NCBI GenBank assembly: GCA_030745875.1
Contig: JASLNT010000031.1
Span: 1 to 64,000 of the forward strand
Reading direction: 5' to 3'
DNA length: 64,000 nt
Source: Phycisphaerae bacterium
GTDB taxonomy: Bacteria; Planctomycetota; Phycisphaerae; SM23-33
Below, piece by piece: positions 27,401 through 34,360 of the stretch. How positions within the stretch are numbered: the first letter of the stretch is position 1; every line of letters starts with the position of its first letter. The translations under genes were made by a program, and so were the position numbers. The notes beneath the pieces were generated by a model. The model did not search any database. It saw only the letters and a list, made by a program, of their open reading frames with translations, and was not told the origin of the DNA.

Positions 27401-27761
27401 AGCACGAGCCCAGGAGATTCTGCACCTGGTCCTGCGCGGTGATCTCGGAATTTCCCACCAGCCCGGTCAGAAGCGGTTGGGCTTCTTTCGGTTTGGCCAG
27501 GTTGTATAGACTGATCGCCATCCCCCATCGGGCCTTGGCGGCTTTGGCGTGGTTGGGGTGTTTGTCCAGGAACCTCTTGTATTCGTCGACCGCCTGCTTA
27601 TAGAAGCGACGATGACATAATGAATTGGCGTTGTAGTAGAGATCCAAAGCCGGATCGCCGGCCTCCTGAGCCCAAGTCCCGGCTGGCGGGATACTGAGCC
27701 CGATCCCCAACAACATCATAAACAATAATGCGCGCGAGCGTTTCTGACACAAATCGACCAT
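24453..27761 (-). CDS. Very large exported TPR protein
   Basis: A 1102-residue secreted protein with an N-terminal signal peptide (about 1-33, ending AWAQ-like at TWAQ) and tetratricopeptide or Sel1-like helical pairs along nearly its whole length. A short, highly charged Arg/Gln/Lys segment (around 610-640) interrupts the array. ATG at 27761 has a perfect GGAGG ribosome site 6 nt upstream; the longer frame from 27842 is not needed. It leads the ExbB-ExbD-toroid operon (33 nt before ExbB), so it is probably a periplasmic scaffold for that machine, comparable in position to YbgF/CpoB in Tol-Pal systems. The comparison is inference. Confidence 0.88.
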   Translation of the reverse strand: MVDLCQKRSRALLFMMLLGIGLSIPPAGTWAQEAGDPALDLYYNANSLCHRRFYKQAVDEYKRFLDKHPNHAKAAKARWGMAISLYNLAKPKEAQPLLTGLVGNSEITAQDQVQNLLGSCLLELGKFSEAEKAFTWTIANNKDPKSKSTTDARVGLVESFYLQSKWKELVKASDLLLTNAPTSPHVDKVRFQGAVARSKLKEYASAAAVFEKLIATSKDTRLVHRAIFRLAECKQLTGKFAEAAEMYSKVAKTSKGVYSEYAHYDLGVVYFLQKDYKKAIEELLSFTKTYSKSKLSPKVRLYLGRAHLEIKDYNRATSYLKQLSEKSDLMAPATLWLARTYARQNSNATVVSILTPVIEKFVGTPEMPGMLNELAAAQMRLRKFPEAAALFGRARALSKPPQSVEFLRLQAFCLNQAKQYDASMKLTEDFLTKHPTDATTPEVLFVKAENLLMLKKATAALAVYMKILSTAPNHPRIPLVNFRVAQIHIGAKQWAQAAQHLTTLLAGDHSDKAFNEANFMLGDCYFHLSKWEETISALETFLDEQPTSTSVDTAIYNLALACQRQKLNEKAIAVLRGLVSTQYVRRDDKGKAVEDADDETLSKKERNQRRQRRQQRAQKYRQTLQKQRHSQKARIELGKLLYEAGIYPEAASHLQTAIQYFKHKKETGDGNAEYYLGWVYLKQNKLKEAAGYFARVAAFPDHPFAQDAALQCSILHIRNKDVKSAEAALKKMMSGPNPIKADQGAYYLGLAMARQDSSGNKKQDEKRYAAALGYFDTVLTKYSSSDKVPNALYWKGKCVEKLPAQGGPGKAVEIFAEFIKKHPTHKLIPDVTIDMGKIQFDAEKYDLVIAAMKGLLNPDAEKKVTGTLRENALYLLGWSYSKTGKTEASAAALEEMAALQNKKGSTNASASFQAGEARMKLHEYQEALKHFRKAVSAGKGPTHAPALLRQAECEGFTNKWDESRRTCQELLKLYPNSPLAPQATFALGWSYENRKQYPQAIEQYRIVIARKKNDALSARAQFQIGECLFVSNKLDDAITELIRVETKYSFPQWSARALLELGRIREAQKNEDEAIKRYNEVIERFPKSAAATVAKSLLRKLQ

Positions 27762-28073
27762 GAATATCCTCCGGAGTCCAAGCGCGGACGCCGAGTTAAG
27801 GTTGACTCTTTCTTTAGCGAAGGGTCTGTCTGGCAGGCCCATCTAAGCATATCAAAATAAACGGCCGCAAGTTATCACATATTGCAGCGTTTAAGTTCTT
27901 ACGGCGTCGTTAAACACATGCAGTTGAGCGCATGGTATTATCGCCTGTGGGATTCGAGAAATGCAATACGATTTGCAGTAGCAAGCGGGCCGTGGAAGTT
28001 GTAGTTCTAAAACGGTTCGACTCGTGGTAGTATTCTCTGGAATCCGCGTATCGGCTGGGGGGGATTTACCCTG

Positions 28074-29456
28074 ATGAAGGAACGAGAAAGTATGTCTACA
28101 GACACAAACGCACCGGCGCGCCACATGTCAATAATCGATGCGATCTGCGTTGTTGCCGCGATCGTTGTAGGGTCGATGGTATTCATGGCCCCCAAGATCG
28201 TCGCATTAAACACATCAGGACCGCTGGAGATGATGCTCACCTGGGTTGCAGGCGGATTCTTCTGCCTCTGCGGAGCCCTGTGCTACGCCGAACTGGCGAC
28301 CGCATATCCCAAGATCGGCGGCGAGTACGTGTACATTACGCGAGCGTTCGGCAGGATGACCGGGTTCGGATTCGTCTGGGCAAGAGCGACTGTCATTCAG
28401 ACCGGATCGATTGCGATGCTGGCGTATGTGTTTGGGAGTTATGCCGCCGGTGAACTGAATATGGGAACGAACGGTCCGATGATTATGGCGATTCTCGCCA
28501 CCGTAGTCCTGACGATCTTGAACATAATCGGACTGCGACCAGAGAAGTGGATACTGAACACGCTGACGATCGCAAAGATAATCGGAGTGCTGGCTATTGC
28601 AGCGGTGGGGCTCTTAGCTTCATCTCACGCCGCAGCAGTTCCAACGACCGCACCGGCTGGCGCTGGGAACTCCGGAGCGATCGGACTGGCGATGGTATTC
28701 GTCCTGCTGACCTACGGAGGATGGAATGAAGCAGCGTACATCGCCGGTGAACTAAAGGGCAAACGACGAAATATGCTCTGGGTATTGGTCGGGAGCATCG
28801 TCCTGATCACCGTTATCTATCTGCTGATTAACCTGGCGTATCTTCGGATGCTGGGCTTTGAGGGTATGCGCCAATCGGATTCACTGGCAACCGACGCGGT
28901 GAAAAACGCACTGGGTGAATGGGGCAATCATGGCTCGATAGCAGTAACCATTCTGGTCGCTGTTTCCGCACTGGCCGGGATGGACGGATGCATGTTCACC
29001 GGTTCGCGGGCAATCTGCGCACTAGGCGAGGACTACACCGCCTTTCGACCTTTGGGCAAGTGGCATGGCAAGTTCAAGACACCGACCAATGCATTGATCG
29101 TCCAAAGCGCAATAGCCGCTGTGTTAATCATCCTTCCATCACTCGGATGGGGCATCGGCAAGTTAGTCGGGAGCGGGTTCAGAACCGCCGCCGATTACAC
29201 CGCCCCGGTCTTCTGGACCTTCCTGCTGCTAACGGGTATTTCGTTAATCGTATTGCGATACAAAGACCCCGATTGCGAGCGCCCATTCCGCGTTCCAGGA
29301 TACCCGCTGACGATAATACTCTTCGTAGCCATGTGCGGGTACATGCTCTACAGCGCCATAGCATGGACGAAAACCGGAGCCCTGATCGGTCTGGGCGTTC
29401 TGCTGGCCGGGCTGCCGGTGTATCTGGCGTTGGGGCGGAAACCGTCTGAAAGCTGA
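28074..29456 (+). CDS. APC-superfamily amino acid permease
   Basis: A 460-residue inner-membrane permease with about 12 helices. The first helix carries the APC substrate motif VVGSMVFMAPKIV (the GSGIF position), followed by ELATAYPKIGGEYVYITRAFG, a conserved loop of the LAT/APA-like branch. The central LLTYGGWNEAAYIAGELK segment is also typical. It exchanges or imports amino acids or amines; the substrate cannot be read. A second ATG at 28092 has a better ribosome site (AAGGA, 10 nt) and may be the true start. The 230 nt upstream are intergenic; a weak TTCTAA/TAGTAT promoter-like pair lies at 28005-28033. The next gene is convergent, 6 nt away. Confidence 0.92.
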   Translation: MKERESMSTDTNAPARHMSIIDAICVVAAIVVGSMVFMAPKIVALNTSGPLEMMLTWVAGGFFCLCGALCYAELATAYPKIGGEYVYITRAFGRMTGFGFVWARATVIQTGSIAMLAYVFGSYAAGELNMGTNGPMIMAILATVVLTILNIIGLRPEKWILNTLTIAKIIGVLAIAAVGLLASSHAAAVPTTAPAGAGNSGAIGLAMVFVLLTYGGWNEAAYIAGELKGKRRNMLWVLVGSIVLITVIYLLINLAYLRMLGFEGMRQSDSLATDAVKNALGEWGNHGSIAVTILVAVSALAGMDGCMFTGSRAICALGEDYTAFRPLGKWHGKFKTPTNALIVQSAIAAVLIILPSLGWGIGKLVGSGFRTAADYTAPVFWTFLLLTGISLIVLRYKDPDCERPFRVPGYPLTIILFVAMCGYMLYSAIAWTKTGALIGLGVLLAGLPVYLALGRKPSES

Positions 29457-29462
29457 CGTTCA

Positions 29463-30620
29463 TTACGCATTCCGACCGGACGCTGCGATAGTCCGGACGG
29501 CCTGAACCGCTTGCTGCATCTGCTCTACGGTGTTTCCAAACCCCGGAGCCAAACGGACAACGCCCCCCGGATGCGTACCCAGATGACGATGAGCCAACGG
29601 TGCGCAATGCAGACCGGGGCGGCAGAGAATACCGAAGTCCTCCTCCAGGCGCTGGGCGACAATCTCCGGCGGGACTCCGTCAATCACAAACGCCGCCATC
29701 AACGCCCCCGAACCAGGCGGACTGTAGACATCCACTCCCTCTGTCTGGGAAAGACCTTCGATAAGCATCTCGGTCAGTTCGGACTTGAGCTGACCGATCA
29801 GCCCGGCCGATTCGATGTGATTCAGCGCGCCGGAAAGTGCTGCGACACCATGCAGGTTAAGCGTGCCGGCCTCGTAGCGGTCCGGGCGGAAGTCCGGATG
29901 GGTCGTACTTGCCGATCCGCTGCCCGTACCGCCCTCCAGCAGCGGTCGAACGTCGCAGGCCGGATTCAGATAGCAGGCTCCCAGCCCTGTCGGACCGCCC
30001 ATAGACTTGTGAGCTGAAAACGCCAGAAAGTCGATTCCGTCACGCTGAACGTCAATCGAAATCGCACCGGCGGTCTGCGCGGCGTCAACCAGCATCGCCG
30101 CTTCCGGAAACAGCGCCCCAACCGCTCCTATGTCCTGCACGACTCCGTTAACGTTCGACCCGTGGTTTACGACCGCCAGGCGCGGAGACAAATCGGCTGC
30201 AATCGCCGCAGCCGCGGTCAGGTCGATCCGCCCGAAACGGTCGGCGGGAAGGGTCTCTATGCGAACACCTCTGGTTTCCACGAGGGCTTTAAGGGGCCTG
30301 ACGAGCGAGTTGTGCTCCATCGGCGAGACAACGACCAGATCTCCGTCATTCAGGAAACCCTTCAGGACCAGATTGATCCCCTCTGTGGCCCCGCGGGTGA
30401 ATGCTATGTCCTTCGAGTCGGGAACAGCAAACATCGCCGCAAGTCGCTCGCGCGTGTCGAACACCAGTTCGGCGCTGCCGACGGAGGCTCCGTGCCCGCT
30501 GCGACCGGCGTTGGCGAGCAGTTCGTCGTAGCAACGCATCGCCGCCAAACGAACGGGCTCCGGCTTGGGCCACGATGTCGCCGCGTGGTCCAGATAGATT
30601 GTCCTATCCGTCGAGTTCAT
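29463..30620 (-). CDS. Cysteine desulfurase-type aminotransferase (NifS/SufS-like)
   Basis: A 385-residue PLP enzyme of class V. Visible residues are His103 (MEHNS), Asp179 and Gln182 (VDAAQ), the Schiff-base Lys205 (SAHKSMGGPTG) and the persulfide-type Cys339 in RPGLHCAPLAH. The family removes sulfur from cysteine or selenium from selenocysteine. It is the last gene of an overlapping operon with a DUF3343 protein and a YedE-type transporter, which points to Se or S trafficking rather than general Fe-S assembly. Its ATG has AGGGA upstream and overlaps the DUF3343 gene by 17 nt. No SufU/IscU partner is present. Confidence 0.9.
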   Translation of the reverse strand: MNSTDRTIYLDHAATSWPKPEPVRLAAMRCYDELLANAGRSGHGASVGSAELVFDTRERLAAMFAVPDSKDIAFTRGATEGINLVLKGFLNDGDLVVVSPMEHNSLVRPLKALVETRGVRIETLPADRFGRIDLTAAAAIAADLSPRLAVVNHGSNVNGVVQDIGAVGALFPEAAMLVDAAQTAGAISIDVQRDGIDFLAFSAHKSMGGPTGLGACYLNPACDVRPLLEGGTGSGSASTTHPDFRPDRYEAGTLNLHGVAALSGALNHIESAGLIGQLKSELTEMLIEGLSQTEGVDVYSPPGSGALMAAFVIDGVPPEIVAQRLEEDFGILCRPGLHCAPLAHRHLGTHPGGVVRLAPGFGNTVEQMQQAVQAVRTIAASGRNA

Positions 30621-30837
30621 GTATTCCCTGGATTTCGAGTCGATTCTCGCTCACCGCCGCACGCACAGCATCCTGCCGCGAAGTGCTGAATCGCAGCGCA
30701 CTGCCGCAGTCAGAGCTTATGTGTCGCGGGGTCGGTATCGCCTTGACCGCAACGCCGATACGCTCGAGGACCTTCTTCAAGCGGAACATCGCGTGGATGT
30801 TGTGGAAAACCGCCACACTATAACTCTCGGCGCTCAC
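30604..30837 (-). CDS. DUF3343 Se/S-carrier-like protein
   Basis: A 77-residue protein starting at GTG 30837, which shares a GTGA overlap with the stop of the YedE gene. Sequence features match the DUF3343 family (putative Se/S carrier-like): a beta-alpha start (SVAVFHNIHAMFRLKKVLE), PTPRHISSDCGSALRF with the conserved Cys-Gly, and a short tail. In YedF the same domain follows a TusA-like domain; here it stands alone. It probably relays selenide or persulfide between the transporter and the desulfurase. It is too short for most ORF thresholds in its true start and is easily missed within a longer open frame. Confidence 0.88.
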   Translation of the reverse strand: MSAESYSVAVFHNIHAMFRLKKVLERIGVAVKAIPTPRHISSDCGSALRFSTSRQDAVRAAVSENRLEIQGIHELDG

Positions 30838-31997
30838 GGGCTCATCTCCCCAGCGCCCCGATTGTCGGGACTCCGGCGGACCAGTATGCCCAGCATGACG
30901 CAAAAGACCAGACCAACGATAACCGCAACCTTGCCCCACGGACCAGGTCCGCCGATTTGCAGCGCGCCGTCGACCATTTTGTCGGGAACCGCCGCCAGGA
31001 ACCAATTGTGACAGATCGCGGCGCCGGTGATCGCTCCGGCGATGAATATGGACGAATCCGTATCGCCCTGTCCGCACAGGAACAACTGCCTGCCCGGGCA
31101 CCCTCCGGCCAGGCAGAACGCCAAACCCGCCAGCACCATCGACAGGAAGTTCCACAGGCAACTCGAGTGCGAGATTGGCATGGATGCAAAGCCCGCATTG
31201 AACTTACCGGCCGCCAGGCTGAACGCCAACGCGCCGACGACCACCGCCGCGGCGCCTCCGGCCAGACGCCCGTTTCGAATGAGCACAAGGTCCCGCACGG
31301 CGCCTACCGTGCAGAAACGGGACCGCTGACCGAGAAATCCGATGACGAGTCCGACCGCCAAGGACAGTGCGATCGGCGCATGCATGGCTCCGGGGCCCTT
31401 TGTGCTGGCGAAGATCGCCTGTCCGGGCTTGAAGGACGTTCCGGCGATAAGAAGCACAAGCAGAAGGATCATCACCCCGGGTCCGATCAGACCCGCAAGA
31501 TACGGTTGACCCGTCGCCCGGCCGAGCGTGAAACCCGATCGCAGGAACAAACTCCCGATCGCCACGCCGACAACCGCTCCGCCAAGACCCACAAGCGCGT
31601 TACCGTCCCCGGCGCCCAGGCGCAGCAGCACACGCCACGTGCATCCCAGGAACACCAGCGCTCCGACCATCGCAAACACACCGAGCATGAATCGCAGAAT
31701 CGCCGCCGAACCGCCGCGCGGTTTGAACTCACCGAATATCAGCGCTGCGGCAAACGCTCCCAGAACCAACGCAGGGATCTCGGGGCGAAGATACTGAACG
31801 ACACTCGCTCGATGCAAACCAAGGGCTCCGGCGATATCACGCTGAAAACACGCTATGCAGACACCCATGTTCGGCGGGTTGCCGTATTTCTGCAGAACCG
31901 ATGCGCCCAGACCAATGACGAGCCCCACGACGATCAATCCCGGCGCACCGGCCGGAAGATCGCCCCACCTCCGCCATCGACTGCGCTTCGTGTTCAT
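30834..31997 (-). CDS. yedE: YedE-type putative selenium/sulfur transporter
   Basis: A 387-residue membrane protein with about ten helices, of the YeeE/YedE family (selenium branch). Signatures include NMGVCIACFQRD, FLGCTWRVLLRLG, QRSRFCTVGAVRD and GGCPGRQLFLCGQGD, with conserved cysteines inside the membrane that relay chalcogen compounds in YeeE. YedE genes track with selenium use across bacteria in comparative genomics. The gene overlaps the binding-protein gene (ATGA) and the DUF3343 gene (GTGA), so the proteins are made together. Thiosulfate or another sulfur compound is an alternative substrate. Confidence 0.9.
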   Translation of the reverse strand: MNTKRSRWRRWGDLPAGAPGLIVVGLVIGLGASVLQKYGNPPNMGVCIACFQRDIAGALGLHRASVVQYLRPEIPALVLGAFAAALIFGEFKPRGGSAAILRFMLGVFAMVGALVFLGCTWRVLLRLGAGDGNALVGLGGAVVGVAIGSLFLRSGFTLGRATGQPYLAGLIGPGVMILLLVLLIAGTSFKPGQAIFASTKGPGAMHAPIALSLAVGLVIGFLGQRSRFCTVGAVRDLVLIRNGRLAGGAAAVVVGALAFSLAAGKFNAGFASMPISHSSCLWNFLSMVLAGLAFCLAGGCPGRQLFLCGQGDTDSSIFIAGAITGAAICHNWFLAAVPDKMVDGALQIGGPGPWGKVAVIVGLVFCVMLGILVRRSPDNRGAGEMSP

Positions 31998-32848
31998 TTG
32001 CCCAGACCCTTAATGACCTCGCGCAGCGAATCATAATCGCCGTCATTGCTGCGGGCAAATCCTTTCGCCTTCAGCGGCGGTTGGAGAATCGTCGGATTGC
32101 CGTTCAACGCCAGCAGCGCCCCGACGAACCGCTCACGCGCGGCCGAGTCGGACCGGACGGTTGCAGCCACAACCGTGTCGCGAAGCTTCGGTCCGCGTGC
32201 GATTACCACAAGCTTGTCAGCCTTGGCGTCCTTCTTTGCGACCCAACCATCCCACGAATAGTCGCAAACCACGCCCGCGTCGGCCTGCCCGTCCAGCACA
32301 GTTTGTGCGATCCCGCCGCAACCGGTCCCGAAGGACGCCTCAGACAGATCGCCCGGCGCCAGGCCCGCATGTTTGAATGCGTGGCGGGCGGCGAGATACT
32401 TGTTGAAACTGCCCTTGGGCCCGTAACGAAACCGCTTGCCCTTCAGGTCGCCGATGGTCTTCACACCGCCTGACTTCGGAGCGATCAGAGTGCCCTGGCA
32501 ATAAGGCGTGCCGGACTTGTTGAGCTTCGTAGCCACCGCTTCGAGTGATGCGGGATTCTTTATCGCAACGTAGTCCGTAGGCGAAACGATCACGAATCCG
32601 ACCTCGCCGGCCGCAGAGGCGCGACGTAACTCCACGGTGTCTTTGCAGACCTTAAGGGCGACCGGCTGACCGGTATTTTCCGACATCAATTTAACGAATG
32701 GAGCGTATTGGGCTTGAGTTCCGACAGGGTCGGACGACTTGATCCCAACGACTATCCCCGACTCCGAACTCTGCGTGCATCCGCAAGCCCCGAACAACGC
32801 AACAGCGACAACAGTTAACGCTAGCAGGTAACTACTCTTGGCTGACAT
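31994..32848 (-). CDS. PhnD-type oxyanion-binding lipoprotein
   Basis: A 284-residue substrate-binding protein of the phosphate/phosphite/phosphonate type. The signal peptide has a lipobox ending GACGC, and the mature part starts IVVGIKSSDPVGTQAQYAPF, with AAGEVGFVIVSPTDYVAI and GFGTGCGG-like binding segments. Such proteins normally feed an ABC importer, but no ATPase or ABC permease is encoded here. Instead the gene overlaps a YedE transporter gene by ATGA. ATG 32848 is set by AAAGGA about 8 nt upstream; a frame from 32938 lacks a signal. A promoter and a long folded leader precede it. Confidence 0.9.
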   Translation of the reverse strand: MSAKSSYLLALTVVAVALFGACGCTQSSESGIVVGIKSSDPVGTQAQYAPFVKLMSENTGQPVALKVCKDTVELRRASAAGEVGFVIVSPTDYVAIKNPASLEAVATKLNKSGTPYCQGTLIAPKSGGVKTIGDLKGKRFRYGPKGSFNKYLAARHAFKHAGLAPGDLSEASFGTGCGGIAQTVLDGQADAGVVCDYSWDGWVAKKDAKADKLVVIARGPKLRDTVVAATVRSDSAARERFVGALLALNGNPTILQPPLKAKGFARSNDGDYDSLREVIKGLGK

Positions 32849-32941
32849 GATCAATTCCTTTCGTGCGGTCCGTAACCCACGGGACACAGACCTTAGAGAC
32901 GGACAAGAAGAGACCAAAGCGAGAAGATGAAAGCTCAAAAC

Positions 32942-33117
32942 GGAGAGATCCGCTCGGGTGTCATCCTGCCCAAAACTTCCCAGCCGCGCGAGCGGCTGGA
33001 CGGTTTGCGTGCTTTACCGAACGCTACATGTGTCCGGCGTTATCGTTGGGGCAACCTAGTCACCCAAAGCCCGTCTTGGACAGTTTGATAATATGCGAAA
33101 GCATGACACCGCTCTCC
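32942..33117 (-). promoter_or_regulatory. Candidate structured leader RNA of the selenium-type operon
   Basis: Two distant arms can pair: GGAGAG with CTCTCC (33112-33117 with 32942-32947) and GGTGTCAT with ATGACACC (33103-33110 with 32957-32964), 14 pairs closing an element of about 176 nt. Inside lie a perfect 8-bp hairpin (32980-32999) and smaller stems such as TGTCC/GGACA. It begins about 13 nt after the expected transcript start and ends about 94 nt before the binding-protein ATG, the usual place for a riboswitch. It matches no class I know. Two hairpins have GNRA loops when read on the plus strand, so the opposite orientation is possible. Confidence 0.5.
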
Positions 33118-33136
33118 TGAACTGCTCGTAAACCAT

Positions 33137-33165
33137 ACCCTAGTGTCACGGTCGACCTTTGTCAA
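33137..33165 (-). promoter_or_regulatory. Promoter of the binding protein-YedE-DUF3343-desulfurase operon
   Basis: Read on the minus strand, TTGACA (33165-33160) is a perfect -35, followed by exactly 17 nt and TAGGGT (33142-33137). The start of transcription would be near 33130, giving a leader of about 280 nt. Confidence 0.6.
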
Positions 33166-33269
33166 ACGTACTGTTGGCGTCCACTATTGCCCGCGTGGGA
33201 GCCTTCGTCTATTATCTGACGCATCACAGGGAACTCCCGGTTTTCGACAGGGCGTCAGGAGAAGGGCAA

Positions 33270-34259
33270 ATGACTGGAATCAGAAGAGCTTCGTATGTGT
33301 TGGCGGTTCTCATCGCGGCGGGCTTATCCCGAGCGGTCGGACCCCAGTCACAAAAGCCCCAGCTGGATCGGACAAAACTCCCCGGAAGGCAGGTTAAGGT
33401 CGCAGCGATATGCATTGGTTTCGGGGGCAACCGCGCGGCGAAGCTGAAGCTGGCGATCGATCACCTTCACACGGCCGGTAAGAACGGCGTGGATATCGCC
33501 TGCCTGCCCGAAGAGTTCGCCGGTACGACGGCCGAGAAGATCCCGGGCCCGACCACACAAGCAATAGCCAAGCTCGCCAAACAGTACAACATGTACGTCG
33601 TCTGCCCCATCCGCGAGCAGGCCGGCGACAAGCAGTACAACACCGCCGTCCTGATCGACCGCAAGGGCGAGGTCGCCGGGTTCTATCGCAAGGTGTTTAT
33701 CTTCTGGGGTGAAAAGCTCCATTGCAGCCGCGACGGCGTGAAAGCCTTCGACACCGACTTCGGGCGGATCGGTATTCTAACGTGCTTCGACCTGAATTTC
33801 GCCGAGCTGTGGCAGGAGTGCGACAACAAAAATGTGGACATCGTCTTCTGGCCCAGCGCCTACGGAGGCGGCTCGCCCATGAACGCATACGCCACGCTCT
33901 ATCATTACTACGTCGTACCGGTGGGCGCGGGCAACATCATCGACATAACGGGCAAGACGCTGGCCGACGTGGAGAAACCGCGCGCCAAACAGTTCATAAC
34001 AACGCTCGACCTGGACCGCACTTTCATCCATCACAATTTCAACGGAGGGAAAGTCAGGAGACTGCTGGCCGACTATAAAGGCAAAGTAGTCGTCGAACGC
34101 AACTACGGCATGGAGCAATGGTGGCTGCTGAAAGCAGTTAAACCCGGCGTCCGCGTTCGCGATTTGTGCAGGAAATACAAGATCGAGACGCTCAGGGAAT
34201 ACCAACACCGCAGCCGAAAGCAAATCAACGAAGCCCGAAAAGCCGGCCGCAAAATCTAA
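33270..34259 (+). CDS. Exported nitrilase-superfamily carbon-nitrogen hydrolase
   Basis: A 329-residue amidohydrolase. The nitrilase triad is visible: Glu81/82 in CLPEEF, Lys141 in GFYRKVFIFW and Cys172 in LTCFDLNF. The family cleaves amide or nitrile C-N bonds. An N-terminal signal-like helix (about 5-24) suggests export, which is less usual for the family. ATG 33270 is chosen because AGGAGAAGGG lies 3 nt upstream; the frame extends to 33159 with no ribosome site. A C-terminal basic extension follows the catalytic domain. It is divergent from the selenium-type operon and 100 nt before mutS; substrate is unknown. Confidence 0.9.
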   Translation: MTGIRRASYVLAVLIAAGLSRAVGPQSQKPQLDRTKLPGRQVKVAAICIGFGGNRAAKLKLAIDHLHTAGKNGVDIACLPEEFAGTTAEKIPGPTTQAIAKLAKQYNMYVVCPIREQAGDKQYNTAVLIDRKGEVAGFYRKVFIFWGEKLHCSRDGVKAFDTDFGRIGILTCFDLNFAELWQECDNKNVDIVFWPSAYGGGSPMNAYATLYHYYVVPVGAGNIIDITGKTLADVEKPRAKQFITTLDLDRTFIHHNFNGGKVRRLLADYKGKVVVERNYGMEQWWLLKAVKPGVRVRDLCRKYKIETLREYQHRSRKQINEARKAGRKI

Positions 34260-34360
34260 TCCGCACGCTCGGCGGGCCCTGTGACGCCAAGAGTCCTTCT
34301 CCGTGCTCCAACCGCGAAGGCTTGCCCGGACCGGTCGCTTTGCCTATCATCTGAGCCATC

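Noticed and set aside
31027..32036. Plus-strand frames opposite the YedE gene
   Set aside because: They mirror the YedE coding frame and have biased composition.
32942..33117. tRNA, SRP RNA or a known riboswitch (cobalamin, TPP, M-box, Moco, c-di-GMP)
   Set aside because: No T-loop or anticodon arm, no SRP tip sequence and none of the conserved cores of these classes. A short resemblance to the M-box (GTCCAAGACG-like string) is not backed by the rest of that fold.
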